Of a stretch of DNA of 64,000 nucleotides, positions 1-8,326 are shown one piece after another. Position numbers and translations under genes: made by a program. How positions within the stretch are numbered: the first letter of the stretch is position 1; every line of letters begins with the position of its first letter. The notes beneath the pieces were generated by a model. It saw nothing but the letters and a program-made list of their open reading frames with translations, was not told the DNA's origin and ran no database searches. Source of the stretch: Falsochrobactrum shanghaiense. GTDB lineage: Bacteria > Pseudomonadota > Alphaproteobacteria > Rhizobiales > Rhizobiaceae. The stretch lies in assembly GCF_003149535.1 (NCBI RefSeq), contig NZ_QGDB01000005.1, positions 248,001-312,000 of the forward strand. The letters run 5' to 3'.

Positions 1-1
1 C

Positions 2-970
2 TCGCTTGAATCGACAATGATCGGCGAGAAGGTGTCGATGCCGGTTGCCCTTGCGCCGACCGGCCTCACCGGCATGCAGCATGCGGATGGCGAAATGCTG
101 GCCGCGCAGGCTGCCGAGGCATTCGGCGTTCCCTTTACGCTCTCGACCATGAGCGTCTGCTCCATCGAAGACGTTGCCTCGGTCACAAGGAAGCCGTTCT
201 GGTTCCAGCTTTATGTCATGAAGGACCGGGATTTTGTAAAAAATCTCATTGGTCGGGCCAGGGCTGCTGGCTGTTCGGCACTGGTATTGACGCTTGATCT
301 GCAAATTCTTGGCCAGCGCCATAAGGATTTGCGCAACGGGCTTTCGACACCGCCCAAATTCACGCCCAAACATATCTGGCAAATGGCAACCCGCCCCCGC
401 TGGTGCATGGGAATGCTGGGCACGCAGCGGCGCACCTTCCGCAATATTGCCGGTCACGCGAAAAACGTAACGGACCTGTCCTCGCTTTCCTCCTGGACTG
501 CGGAACAATTCGACCCTCAGCTAAGCTGGAAAGACGTCGAGTGGATCAAGGAACAATGGGGCGGCAAGCTTATCCTTAAAGGAATTCTCGACGCCGAAGA
601 TGCGCAGATGGCCGCAAAAACCGGGGCGGATGCGATTATCGTCTCCAATCACGGCGGCCGCCAGCTCGATGGCGCACCCTCCTCGATCTCCATGCTCAAG
701 CCTATTGCGGATGCCGTCGGCGATAAGATCGAAATCCATATGGATGGCGGCATTCGCTCCGGCCAGGACGTGCTCAAAGCCCGTGCTCTTGGCGCGCAGG
801 GCGTCTTTATCGGCCGCCCCTTCCTTTATGGGCTTGGGGCCATGGGCAAGGATGGCGTCACGCTGGCATTGGAAATCATCCGCAAGGAACTCGACATCAC
901 GATGGCGCTCTGCGGGAAGCGCAATATCGAAGATATTGATCCGTCGATCCTTCACTCGGTCGACTTCTGA
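2..970 (+). CDS. lldD: L-lactate dehydrogenase (FMN-dependent), 5' truncated by window
   Basis: C-terminal 322 residues of an FMN-dependent alpha-hydroxy-acid dehydrogenase; the frame is open through the left edge, so about 55-60 residues are missing (family length near 380). The segment has the family's TIM-barrel signatures: PVALAPTGLTGM near its start, LTLDLQ, the KGILDAEDA strand with its flavin-contacting Lys, and the active-site block SNHGGRQLDG with the catalytic His and substrate Arg, followed by MDGGIRSGQDV and GRPFLYGL for FMN phosphate binding. The family oxidises L-lactate to pyruvate at the membrane and passes electrons to quinone. It is followed at once by a rho-independent terminator. 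A related hydroxyacid (glycolate, mandelate) cannot be excluded, but LldD is the best fit. Confidence 0.9.
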   Translation, partial: SLESTMIGEKVSMPVALAPTGLTGMQHADGEMLAAQAAEAFGVPFTLSTMSVCSIEDVASVTRKPFWFQLYVMKDRDFVKNLIGRARAAGCSALVLTLDLQILGQRHKDLRNGLSTPPKFTPKHIWQMATRPRWCMGMLGTQRRTFRNIAGHAKNVTDLSSLSSWTAEQFDPQLSWKDVEWIKEQWGGKLILKGILDAEDAQMAAKTGADAIIVSNHGGRQLDGAPSSISMLKPIADAVGDKIEIHMDGGIRSGQDVLKARALGAQGVFIGRPFLYGLGAMGKDGVTLALEIIRKELDITMALCGKRNIEDIDPSILHSVDF

Positions 971-979
971 GTATTGATT

Positions 980-1010
980 GAAACCCGGCCCTGCGCCGGG
1001 TTTCTTCAAT
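980..1010 (+). terminator. rho-independent terminator after lldD
   Basis: Ten-bp perfect stem GAAACCCGGC / GCCGGGTTTC (980-989 and 995-1004) with a 5-nt loop, then TTCAATTT. It starts 9 nt after the lldD stop. Confidence 0.8.
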
Positions 1011-1106
1011 TTAGTGAAGACTTATTTAAAGTAACTATCGTTTAAGTATATTCGTTTACCCTCTCCTTCAATTGATCATTAATCATCTCTGTTGTCGGTT
1101 GGGAAA

Positions 1107-1991
1107 ATGCAGATGAAACATCTTTCAACTTCAATGCTCGTGACATGCGCGATGCTTTTCGGGGCAGGTAGCGCGCAAGCCGCGGACATAATCGTGGAGG
1201 AGCCGGTCGCCATCGCACCAGCGCCGCTTCTGAATTCCTCCGGCTGGTATATACGCGGCGATATTGGATACACATTCAAATCCAACACGGACGGCAACTG
1301 GAATTTCTGGAACATCGCACCGGAGCCTTATCGCGGTATCGACGACACCTTGCGCTATGATGATTTTAAGCTGAAGGGCGGGGCAAATTACGGTGTGGGT
1401 GCGGGCTATCGCTTCAACGACATGTTCCGCGCCGACGCCACGCTGGATTTCTTCCGGGCAGGCATCAATGGGCGCACCAACTGCACCAGCTATGTAAAGA
1501 GCAGTCTTGGCCTCAATCCCGTGGAAGATAATTGCCATTATGAGGACAATTCGACGGCCAATATATGGACCGCCATGGCCAATGCCTATGTCGATCTTCC
1601 GAAAATGGGCGGTCTGACGCCCTATCTGGGCGCTGGTCTCGGTGCGGCCTATGTCAATTACGATACATGGAAAACCACCGAGGTCTGCACGACCTGCACC
1701 GACCCCTATCGCAGCGACAAGGAAGGCCTCGACAGCTGGCGCTTTGCCATGGGGCTGATGGCAGGTGTGAGCTACGATTTGACCGAGCAGCTCAAGCTCG
1801 ACGTCGGCTATCGCTATCTACGCATCAATGGCGGCAAGGCCTATGGTTATGATGCGATGGACCGCCGGGAGGTTCATACGAATGCCGGGGACTATAACGG
1901 CACCGGCCCCGGAGCAACCGGTACGCAGGCCAAGGATAACGGCTTTGATCTCCATACCGTCCGCGCCGGTCTTCGTTACGAATTTCGTTAA
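1107..1991 (+). CDS. Outer-membrane beta-barrel protein, Omp25/Omp31-like
   Basis: 294-residue outer-membrane protein. It has a signal peptide (positive N-terminus MQMKH, hydrophobic core, cleavage likely after GSAQA near residue 25) and then a barrel with alternating aromatic strands: GWYIRGDIGYTF, YGVGAGYRFND, TPYLGAGLGAAYV, LDVGYRYLRI and the last strand HTVRAGLRYEF. This matches the small porin family that includes Brucella Omp25/Omp31 and rhizobial RopB. The chain ends ...YEFR, so the usual terminal aromatic is penultimate. The frame stays open upstream to a TTG at 1092; I chose ATG 1107 (ATG 1113 is also possible) because it gives a normal signal peptide. There are four Cys residues in predicted loops. 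Function (surface structure or pore) is inferred from family only. Confidence 0.85.
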   Translation: MQMKHLSTSMLVTCAMLFGAGSAQAADIIVEEPVAIAPAPLLNSSGWYIRGDIGYTFKSNTDGNWNFWNIAPEPYRGIDDTLRYDDFKLKGGANYGVGAGYRFNDMFRADATLDFFRAGINGRTNCTSYVKSSLGLNPVEDNCHYEDNSTANIWTAMANAYVDLPKMGGLTPYLGAGLGAAYVNYDTWKTTEVCTTCTDPYRSDKEGLDSWRFAMGLMAGVSYDLTEQLKLDVGYRYLRINGGKAYGYDAMDRREVHTNAGDYNGTGPGATGTQAKDNGFDLHTVRAGLRYEFR

Positions 1992-2008
1992 AATATCTTC
2001 CAGAGATG

Positions 2009-2036
2009 AAAGGCCCGGTTGATCCGGGCCTTTTGC
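2009..2036. terminator. Terminator between the omp and lrp genes (convergent)
   Basis: Stem AAAGGCCCGG / CCGGGCCTTT (2009-2018, 2024-2033), loop TTGAT, T-rich on the plus side. It lies between two convergent genes and may serve both. Confidence 0.8.
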
Positions 2037-2039
2037 GTT

Positions 2040-2507
2040 TCAGGCCCGCACCGCCGGCGTTTTCGACAGCAGCACCGTGCGGATGGCGAAGCTTGAATGA
2101 ATACGCGCCACACCGGGCAGGCGCGAGAGGATTTCCTTATGAATGATTTCATAGGAAGCCGCATCCTCCGCCTCGACACGCAATATATAATCAGCGTCGC
2201 CGGTCATCAGGTAGCATTCCTGCACTTCCGGGTGCCTGCGCACGGCTTCCTCAAAACGGTTGAGATATTCTTCCGTCTGCCGGTCCAGCGTGATGCGGAC
2301 GATCGCAACCAGCCGCTCATCACCGCCCGATGAGCCGACAATGGCGGTATAGCCGCGAATGACGCCGCCTTCCTCCAATATCTGCACCCGCCGCAGGCAT
2401 GCGGATTGCGACAGCCCGACTTCGACCGCAAGCTGGCTATTGGTCATGCGTCCGTCCCGGCGCAGGCAGCGGATGATGTTGCGATCGATATTGTCCAGCG
2501 TTGCCAT
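2040..2507 (-). CDS. Lrp/AsnC-family transcriptional regulator, likely of alr-dadA
   Basis: 155-residue regulator with an N-terminal winged HTH (residues about 5-55, LSQSACLRRVQILEEGGVI being the recognition region) and a C-terminal RAM/AsnC ligand-binding domain (about 65-145, with VQECYLMTGDADYIL). The length is typical of the family. It is transcribed divergently from alr-dadA across a roughly 315-bp gap that holds AT-rich inverted repeats. The same arrangement is known for alanine-responsive Lrp-type activators (DadR, Bkd-type). By context it should sense L-alanine or another amino acid and control alr-dadA; this is inference. Confidence 0.9.
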   Translation of the reverse strand: MATLDNIDRNIIRCLRRDGRMTNSQLAVEVGLSQSACLRRVQILEEGGVIRGYTAIVGSSGGDERLVAIVRITLDRQTEEYLNRFEEAVRRHPEVQECYLMTGDADYILRVEAEDAASYEIIHKEILSRLPGVARIHSSFAIRTVLLSKTPAVRA

Positions 2508-2555
2508 GCAGATTATTCAACCAAAAAGTTAAAACATGCGTATTTCTTGCCTAAA

Positions 2556-2572
2556 TTCGCATAAATTGCGAA
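2556..2572. promoter_or_regulatory. Candidate Lrp-type operator
   Basis: Perfect inverted repeat TTCGCA-N5-TGCGAA with an AT-rich spacer, 49-65 bp upstream of the lrp-family start. A second dyad, AATAGTC-TTC-GACTAAT, lies at 2591-2607. Lrp-family proteins bind AT-rich 13-17 bp dyads, but assignment to this regulator is inference. Confidence 0.4.
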
Positions 2573-2723
2573 AAATAGCAAAAACATTCGAATAGTCTTC
2601 GACTAATATGGCGCATGACTTCGCGGAGGAGGTTGTCATGACCATACAGGCGAAGTCATATGTTTGAGGGAGGAAAGGGAGCATAATTCCAGTTCCACCG
2701 TAAAAAACGGACAGCGCACCCCG

Positions 2724-2810
2724 AAAAATGTGAAACGATTTTCGGACCAGATGCGCGCAAAACCAACAGATAGAGCGCTGATCTGCTTCAATCAGATCGA
2801 AACAGGCTCT
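2724..2810 (+). repeat. Dispersed intergenic repeat, family 1 (degenerate copy)
   Basis: Matches the order of the other copies: AAAATGTGAAACGATTTTCGG core, then ATGCG-CAAAAC, then TAGAGC and a terminal inverted repeat (AGAGC at 2772 with GCTCT ending at 2810, inner TGATCTG / CAGATCG). It ends 12 nt before the alr start. Confidence 0.65.
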
Positions 2811-2822
2811 GGTGCAGTGGAA

Positions 2823-3983
2823 ATGGCTGAGATGTCGATACATTTTTCCCAAACCGAACGCGACCTTGCAGCGGGTGGCGTATTGACCATCGACCTCGCT
2901 GCATTGCGCCATAATTATTCTGCCATTTCGCAGCGCATTGCCCCGACCCGCGCCGCAGCCGTCGTCAAGGCGGATGCTTACGGACTTGGCGCCAGCCGCG
3001 TTGCACCTGCATTTTATGAGGCGGGATGCCGCGATTTCTTCGTTGCGCATTTGGGCGAGGCGATAGCGCTGAGGCCATTCCTCAATCCGGACGCCACCAT
3101 TTACGTTCTCAACGGCCTTCAGCCCGGCAGCGAAGCGGCCTGCGCGCGCGAAAATCTGCTGCCCGTGCTCAATTCGCTCGAACAGGTGGAAAACTGGGCG
3201 AGATTGGCCAAAGCTTTCGACCACAAACTGCCAGCCCTGTTGCAGATCGATACCGGCATGGCCCGCCTTGGCCTTTCAGCCGAAGAACTCGACCGGATAG
3301 TCGATGAGCCATCGCTGCTCGACGGTATCGACATCAAATTCATCATCAGCCATCTCGCTAGTGGCGACGAACCGGAAAATCCGGCCAATGCCGCGCAGCT
3401 TGCCGCAATGACGTCGGCACTTGCGCGCCTGCCCAAGCTTCCCGTCGCCTTTTCCAATTCCGGCGGCTGTTTTCTCGAAAAGTCCTATTATTTCGATCTC
3501 GCCCGCCCCGGCGTTGCCCTTTACGGCGTTGGACCTGTACTCAAAGACGGATCTGAAAATCCGATCCGGCCCGTATTGACCCTTTCCGCCCGCGTCATTC
3601 AGGTGCGTAACGTGGATAAGGGTGCGGCCATCGGCTATGGTGGCACTTTCATCGCGTCGCAACCCATGCGCATCGCCACCATTGCCGCAGGCTATGCCGA
3701 TGGCTGGTTCCGTTCGCTCAGCAACAAGGGATCCGCCTATTTCGGCGATACCCGCCTGCCCATTGTCGGTCGCGTTTCGATGGATTCGATAACACTCGAT
3801 GTGACGGCGCTCCCCGAAGGCACGCTCCAGCTTGGCAGCCTCGTGGAACTCATCGGCCCCCACCAGCGGCTCGAAGATGTGGCCCGTGATTGCGACACCA
3901 TACCTTATGAAATCCTGACTTCGCTCGGCAACCGATATGCTCGCGTCTATATCGACAGCAGCTCCGCCAGCCAGCAATCATAA
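2823..3983 (+). CDS. alr: Alanine racemase (catabolic, DadX/DadB type)
   Basis: 386-residue PLP-dependent fold-type III racemase converting L-alanine to D-alanine. The PLP lysine is K49 in [10 protein letters not shown]. Other family marks are [17 protein letters not shown], the AIGYGGTF tyrosine region, AAGYADGW and GRVSMDS. The open frame runs upstream to 2664, but that stretch is a dispersed repeat and has no alanine-racemase homology visible, so I chose ATG 2823, which begins a few residues before the start of the domain (ATG 2832 is an alternative; neither has a strong RBS). dadA follows after 14 nt, so the pair forms a catabolic operon: L-Ala to D-Ala to pyruvate plus ammonia. It may also supply D-Ala for the cell wall. 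Confidence 0.92.
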   Translation: MAEMSIHFSQTERDLAAGGVLTIDLAALRHNYSAISQRIAPTRAAAVVKADAYGLGASRVAPAFYEAGCRDFFVAHLGEAIALRPFLNPDATIYVLNGLQPGSEAACARENLLPVLNSLEQVENWARLAKAFDHKLPALLQIDTGMARLGLSAEELDRIVDEPSLLDGIDIKFIISHLASGDEPENPANAAQLAAMTSALARLPKLPVAFSNSGGCFLEKSYYFDLARPGVALYGVGPVLKDGSENPIRPVLTLSARVIQVRNVDKGAAIGYGGTFIASQPMRIATIAAGYADGWFRSLSNKGSAYFGDTRLPIVGRVSMDSITLDVTALPEGTLQLGSLVELIGPHQRLEDVARDCDTIPYEILTSLGNRYARVYIDSSSASQQS

Positions 3984-3997
3984 CAACAGAGGCAAAA

Positions 3998-5248
3998 ATG
4001 CAAATCACCGTATTGGGCAGCGGCGTTATCGGCGTAACGACAGCATATTATCTGGCCAAACTCGGCCATGAAGTCACCGTCATCGACCGCGAGGAAGGAC
4101 CGGGGCTTGAAACCAGCTTTGCCAATGCCGGTCAGGTTTCACCCGGCTATGCGTCGCCATGGGCAGCGCCCGGCATTCCCTTCAAGGCTGCCAAATGGCT
4201 GTTTCAGAAACACGCTCCGCTTGTCCTGCGCCTGACCACGGACCCCAGGCAATATGCATGGCTTTTGCAGATGCTCGCCAATTGCACCGAGGGCCGCTAC
4301 AAGGTCAACAAATCGCGCATGGTGCGCATTTCCGAATATAGCCGCGATTGCCTGATTGCGCTTCGCGCCGATACCGGCATCGAATATGACCAGCGCACGC
4401 AAGGCACGCTCCAGCTTTTCCGTGAGCAATATCAGCTTGATGGCATCGGCAAGGACGTTGAAGTGCTGCGGCAGGACGGCGTGCCTTTTGAAGTGCTCGA
4501 CCCCGAAGGCTGCATCAAGGTCGAGCCAGCACTTGCCCGCGTCCGGGAGAAATTTGTCGGCGGCCTGCGCCTGCCCAATGACGAAACCGGAGACTGCTTC
4601 AAGTTTACCAATGCGCTTGCCAAACTCGCCGAAGGTCTCGGCGTCAAATTCCGCTTTGGCGTCGATATTAAATCGCTGCTTATGTCCGGCGGCAAGATTT
4701 CGGGCGTTGAGACTTCGGAAGGTATCGTCACCGCCGACCGCTATGTCGTGGCGCTCGGCAGCTACACGCCAGCACTGGTAAAATCGCTTGGGCTTAACGC
4801 GCCGATCTATCCGGTCAAGGGCTATTCGCTCACGGCACCGATTGTCGATGAAGCGCGCGCGCCCGTCTCGACCGTCATGGATGAAAGCTACAAGATCGCC
4901 ATCACCCGGCTTGGTGATCGCATCCGCGTGGGCGGCATGGCGGAAGTATCGGGCTTCAACGCCAACCTGCCCGCCGCCCGCCGCGCCACACTCGATCTTT
5001 CCGTGAGCGACCTGTTCCCCGGCGGTGATCTGAAGGCCGCGACCTTCTGGTCCGGCATGCGCCCGATGACACCGGATTCAACGCCGATCATCGGCGGGAC
5101 CCGTTATGACAATGTCTTCATCAATGCCGGACATGGCACCCTTGGCTGGACCATGGCCTGCGGTTCCGGCAAGCTGCTGGCCGACCTTATTTCCGGCAAG
5201 ACGCCCGATATTCGCGCCGACGATCTGGGTATTTCGCGTTACGAATAA
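3998..5248 (+). CDS. dadA: D-amino acid dehydrogenase, small subunit
   Basis: 416-residue FAD flavoprotein of the DAO family that oxidises D-alanine and other D-amino acids to keto acids and ammonia at the inner membrane. The N-terminal dinucleotide fold is [20 protein letters not shown] with acidic VIDRE closing the FAD ribose site. The DadA signature [21 protein letters not shown] follows near residue 40, and [14 protein letters not shown]...[14 protein letters not shown] marks the C-terminal FAD site. Length and motifs match DadA closely. It is downstream of and probably co-transcribed with alr. The RBS is AGAGGC before ATG. Transcription likely ends at the perfect palindrome just downstream. 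Confidence 0.95.
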   Translation: MQITVLGSGVIGVTTAYYLAKLGHEVTVIDREEGPGLETSFANAGQVSPGYASPWAAPGIPFKAAKWLFQKHAPLVLRLTTDPRQYAWLLQMLANCTEGRYKVNKSRMVRISEYSRDCLIALRADTGIEYDQRTQGTLQLFREQYQLDGIGKDVEVLRQDGVPFEVLDPEGCIKVEPALARVREKFVGGLRLPNDETGDCFKFTNALAKLAEGLGVKFRFGVDIKSLLMSGGKISGVETSEGIVTADRYVVALGSYTPALVKSLGLNAPIYPVKGYSLTAPIVDEARAPVSTVMDESYKIAITRLGDRIRVGGMAEVSGFNANLPAARRATLDLSVSDLFPGGDLKAATFWSGMRPMTPDSTPIIGGTRYDNVFINAGHGTLGWTMACGSGKLLADLISGKTPDIRADDLGISRYE

Positions 5249-5262
5249 TGTTATAAAGATTC

Positions 5263-5302
5263 ATGGCCTGAATCGCTTTCACAGCAAAGCGATTCAGGCC
5301 AT
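5263..5302. terminator. Bidirectional terminator-like palindrome
   Basis: Seventeen-bp perfect stem (5263-5279 with 5286-5302, core GGCCTGAATCGCTTT / AAAGCGATTCAGGCC) and a 6-nt loop, between convergent dadA and the XRE-cupin gene. There is no long T-run, so it may also be a repeat-type palindrome. Confidence 0.7.
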
Positions 5303-5318
5303 TGAATAACTATTCATA

Positions 5319-5867
5319 TTAGAAACTCGGAGGCGTGCAGGCACTGACGATTTCGCAAGCCTCAGGCCCGACACATTTGAAACGATGTGGAAGCTTGCTT
5401 GAGAAATAATAGGCATCTCCCGGCCCTAGAATGCGGCGTTCGCTGCCAACCGTCACTTCGATGCGCCCGGAAATGACGACCCCGCCCTCCTCGCCCTCAT
5501 GCATGAGCAGAACCTTTCCGGTATCCGAACCCGGCTCATAGCGTTCTTTCAGAATTTGCAGCGCACGGGCAAAGAGATGATCGCCCACCTGCCGGTAGGA
5601 GATCGGCCCCCTGCCGATTTCCACCAGCTCTTCCGCCTGATAGAACACTTTATGCGGCGCGTCGGGTTCGAGAGCAAAAAACTCCGCCATTCCGATAGGA
5701 ATGCCGTCCAGAATGCGCTTTAATGCGCCGACGGACGGATTGGATTGATTGGCCTCGATCAGCGATATGGTCGAGTTGGTCACTCCGGCGCGTTTGGCAA
5801 GCTCCCGCTGTGACAGATTCTGCCGCAGACGGACATAACGAAGCCGCCCTCCTATATCGACATTCAT
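5319..5867 (-). CDS. XRE-family regulator with cupin domain (PuuR-like)
   Basis: 182 residues: N-terminal helix-turn-helix (residues about 8-60, LSQRELAKRAGVTNSTISLIE) and C-terminal cupin (about 110-178, including LLMHEGEEGGVVISG, GDAYYFSSKLPHRF). This architecture is shared with PuuR and similar repressors of polyamine and amino-acid catabolism. It is divergent from the omega-aminotransferase gene at 6015, which it most likely controls, with the small molecule bound in the cupin. No operator could be identified with confidence in the 147-bp gap. Confidence 0.88.
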   Translation of the reverse strand: MNVDIGGRLRYVRLRQNLSQRELAKRAGVTNSTISLIEANQSNPSVGALKRILDGIPIGMAEFFALEPDAPHKVFYQAEELVEIGRGPISYRQVGDHLFARALQILKERYEPGSDTGKVLLMHEGEEGGVVISGRIEVTVGSERRILGPGDAYYFSSKLPHRFKCVGPEACEIVSACTPPSF

Positions 5868-6014
5868 CGGGCCTCTCCCCTTCTGTTTATGATGTTCGAT
5901 ATAGCATAATTTTTTAAATTCATCGAAGTGTTTTCAATGAGTTAATCCATAGAAGAAAAGGACTTGTTGCTTTGAGGAAAGCGTGCCCTCCTGTTGGTAA
6001 AATAGGAGGATCAA

Positions 6015-7343
6015 ATGCTCACCAGAACCAATGCACCCAGTCTTGAAAACTTCTGGATGCCGTTCACGGCCAACCGGCAATTCAAGGCGGCTCCACGTTT
6101 GCTGGCCAGTGCTTCGGGCATGTATTACACCGATGTGGACGGCAATCAGGTCCTTGACGGTACGGCAGGTCTTTGGTGCTGCAATGCCGGCCATGGCCAC
6201 AAGCGCATCACAGAAGCTGTAGAACGCCAGATTTCAACATTGGACTTCGCCCCCACCTTCCAGATGGGCCACAATGTTGCTTTCGACTTTGCCGAAAAGC
6301 TCGCAGCAATCGCACCGGGCGGCACGGACGCGAAACTCGACCGCGTATTCTTCACCAATTCCGGTTCGGAATCAGTCGACACGGCGTTGAAAATCGCCAT
6401 CGCCTATCAGCGCGCCATCGGTCAGGGCACCCGCACCATGGTGCTTGGGCGCGAGAAGGGCTATCACGGCGTCGGCTTCGGGGGCATTTCGGTGGGCGGT
6501 CTGGTCAATAACCGCCGTGTCTTCCCGCAAATCCCCGCCGACCATCTGCGCCACACGCTCGATATAGAACGCAACGCCTTCTCCAAGGGCCTGCCTGCGC
6601 ATGGTGTCGAGCTTGCGGACGATCTCGAACGCCTCGTGCAGCTTCATGGCGCCGAAAAAATCGCGGCTGTCATTGTCGAGCCGATGTCGGGCTCCGCTGG
6701 CGTCATCCTGCCGCCCAAGGGCTATCTTGAGCGCCTGCGCGCCACCGCCGACAAGCACGGCATCCTGCTGATTTTCGATGAAGTCATCACCGGTTTTGGC
6801 CGTCTTGGAACGCCCTTTGCCGTCGATTATTTCGGTGTCGTTCCCGACCTCATCACTGCCGCCAAGGGCCTGACCAATGGTGCAATCCCGATGGGTGCCG
6901 TCTTTGCAAGCCGCAAGGTCCATGACGGGCTGATGACCGGCCCGGAAAACGCCATCGAACTTTTCCACGGCTATACCTATTCCGGCCACCCGGTCGCTTG
7001 CGCCGCCGGTCTGGCAACGCTTGAAATCTACGCTGAAGAAGGGCTTCTGACCCGCGGTGCCGAACTTGCCGATCATTGGCAGGAGGCGCTGCATTCGCTC
7101 AAGGGCACGCCGAATGTCATCGATATTCGCAATCTCGGCCTCGTCGGCGCAATCGAGCTTTCATCACGCGACGGTGCTCCGGGTGCACGCGCCTACGATG
7201 TCTTTGTCGATTGCTTCAAGAAGGGCCTTCTGATTCGCGTCACCGGCGATGTCATCGCGCTTTCGCCGCCGCTCATCATCGAAAAGAAACAGATCGACAC
7301 GATCGTTTCCATTCTTGGCGATGCTTTGAAACGCGCAGCCTGA
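6015..7343 (+). CDS. Omega-amino acid--pyruvate aminotransferase (class III)
   Basis: 442-residue class III PLP aminotransferase. Landmarks: ENFWMPFTANRQFK at the N-terminus, a hallmark of beta-alanine/omega-amino acid:pyruvate transaminases; GTAGLWCCNAGHGH; FFTNSGSESVDTALKIA; LLIFDEVITGFGR with the PLP-ring Asp; and AAKGLTNGAIPMGAV with the Schiff-base Lys. The RBS is TAGGAGG, 7 nt before ATG. The likely reaction is amine or omega-amino acid (beta-alanine, putrescine-type) plus pyruvate to aldehyde plus L-alanine, which would feed the adjacent alr-dadA route. It is divergent from a PuuR-like regulator. The exact donor cannot be read from sequence. Confidence 0.9.
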   Translation: MLTRTNAPSLENFWMPFTANRQFKAAPRLLASASGMYYTDVDGNQVLDGTAGLWCCNAGHGHKRITEAVERQISTLDFAPTFQMGHNVAFDFAEKLAAIAPGGTDAKLDRVFFTNSGSESVDTALKIAIAYQRAIGQGTRTMVLGREKGYHGVGFGGISVGGLVNNRRVFPQIPADHLRHTLDIERNAFSKGLPAHGVELADDLERLVQLHGAEKIAAVIVEPMSGSAGVILPPKGYLERLRATADKHGILLIFDEVITGFGRLGTPFAVDYFGVVPDLITAAKGLTNGAIPMGAVFASRKVHDGLMTGPENAIELFHGYTYSGHPVACAAGLATLEIYAEEGLLTRGAELADHWQEALHSLKGTPNVIDIRNLGLVGAIELSSRDGAPGARAYDVFVDCFKKGLLIRVTGDVIALSPPLIIEKKQIDTIVSILGDALKRAA

Positions 7344-7366
7344 TTGCCACCCAATCAGGCTGAACT

Positions 7367-7398
7367 TGCCGCCGCGTTTCCCCTGCGGCGGCATTTTT
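7367..7398 (+). terminator. Terminator after the aminotransferase gene
   Basis: Stem TGCCGCCGC / GCGGCGGCA (7367-7375, 7385-7393) followed by TTTTT. Confidence 0.85.
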
Positions 7399-7457
7399 AT
7401 TGGATGCGTTATCGGATATTATCTCGTTGCGCTATGATGAGAAAAATCTCTTTTTCG

Positions 7458-7486
7458 GGAACTTTTTTGTTTCGCATACATCCAAT
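7458..7486 (+). promoter_or_regulatory. Candidate ECF promoter of the sigma factor gene
   Basis: GGAAC (7458-7462), 16 nt, then CATCCAAT (7479-7486), 52 nt before the sigma start codon. Exactly the same pattern and spacing occurs before the DUF4142 gene at 8237. GGAAC is a classic ECF -35 element, so autoregulation is plausible. Confidence 0.6.
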
Positions 7487-7537
7487 GTACTCCATGGGAA
7501 CTTTACAGGCCATGGAAGCTTCACAGGAGGATGGGTT

Positions 7538-8233
7538 ATGTGTGCAAAACTGGCAGAGCCAGACGCTTCTCTTCTCTTTCAGGACGACATCGACCTCGCC
7601 CGCTGCGCAATAATGCATGACGTGCAGGCGTTGCGGAAAATCATGCAGACCAATAATCGCAGGCTGTATCGTCTGGCGCGGGGCATTGTCGGCAATGAGG
7701 CGGAAGCAGAAGATGTGGTTCAGGAAACCTATCTCCTGGCCTTCAGGAACCTTGAGCATTTTCGCGGTCAATCCAGCCTGACCACCTGGCTTTCACGTAT
7801 TGCTATCAATGAGGCCCTCGGGCGGCTACGAAAGAATAAGCGAAGGCAAAAATTCCTCAAGTCTGCATCCGACGTTCTTTCAACAAATGTGATCCAGTTT
7901 CCAGTCAATATGAATAGCGGCAATCCGGAACATGCGCTGGCGCAGCGCGAAATATTGCAGCTTGTCGAACGAGCAACCGACAACCTGCCGGAAAACTTCC
8001 GCCTCGTCTTCATTGCGCGCGTCATTGAGGGCCTGAGCGTGGACGAGACCGCCGAACTTCTCGCCCTGCGCCCCGAAACCGTGAAGACCCGGCTTCACCG
8101 CGCCCGTTATCTCATACGCAAGCAACTCGATGAAAAAATCGGCCCCGTGCTGCTCGATGCCTTTCCCTTTGCCGGCAAGCGTTGCGAGCGGATCATAACC
8201 GCCGTTCTTGAGCGCTTAAATATACAGGCATAG
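7538..8233 (+). CDS. ECF-family RNA polymerase sigma factor
   Basis: 231-residue sigma-70-family protein. Region 2 (residues about 28-95) includes RLARGIVGNEAEAEDVVQETYLLAFRN and TTWLSRIAINEALGRLRK; region 4 (about 145-200) includes LPENFRLVFIARVIEGLSVDETAELL and ETVKTRLHRARYLIRKQL, a typical HTH for the -35 element. The start is ATG 7538 with AGGAGG 7 nt upstream; the longer open frame to 7400 runs through the promoter and the preceding terminator. No anti-sigma gene is next to it. The next genes encode a DUF4142 exported protein and a cupredoxin, suggesting an envelope or redox stress response. Confidence 0.92.
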   Translation: MCAKLAEPDASLLFQDDIDLARCAIMHDVQALRKIMQTNNRRLYRLARGIVGNEAEAEDVVQETYLLAFRNLEHFRGQSSLTTWLSRIAINEALGRLRKNKRRQKFLKSASDVLSTNVIQFPVNMNSGNPEHALAQREILQLVERATDNLPENFRLVFIARVIEGLSVDETAELLALRPETVKTRLHRARYLIRKQLDEKIGPVLLDAFPFAGKRCERIITAVLERLNIQA

Positions 8234-8236
8234 GCC

Positions 8237-8265
8237 GGAACCTTTTCCGCTCTCCCGCATCCAAT
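8237..8265 (+). promoter_or_regulatory. Candidate ECF promoter of the DUF4142 gene
   Basis: GGAAC (8237-8241), 16 nt, CATCCAAT (8258-8265), 62 nt before the start codon. It duplicates the motif and spacing found before the sigma gene. Confidence 0.6.
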
Positions 8266-8326
8266 AGGCATTCCAGCACAAGCGTAAAACGCTGAACGTC
8301 TGGAAATAGAACCAAGGGAGTGTTTC

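Larger units (their letters stand above)
2508..2822. other. Divergent lrp / alr control region
   Basis: About 315 bp without a gene. The half next to lrp (2508-2615) is AT-rich and carries candidate operators. The half next to alr (about 2724-2810) is a degenerate copy of the dispersed repeat also seen at 8853, 35485 and 48487. A strong Shine-Dalgarno-like GGGAGGAAAGGGAG at 2668-2681 has no good start codon just after it. Confidence 0.7.
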
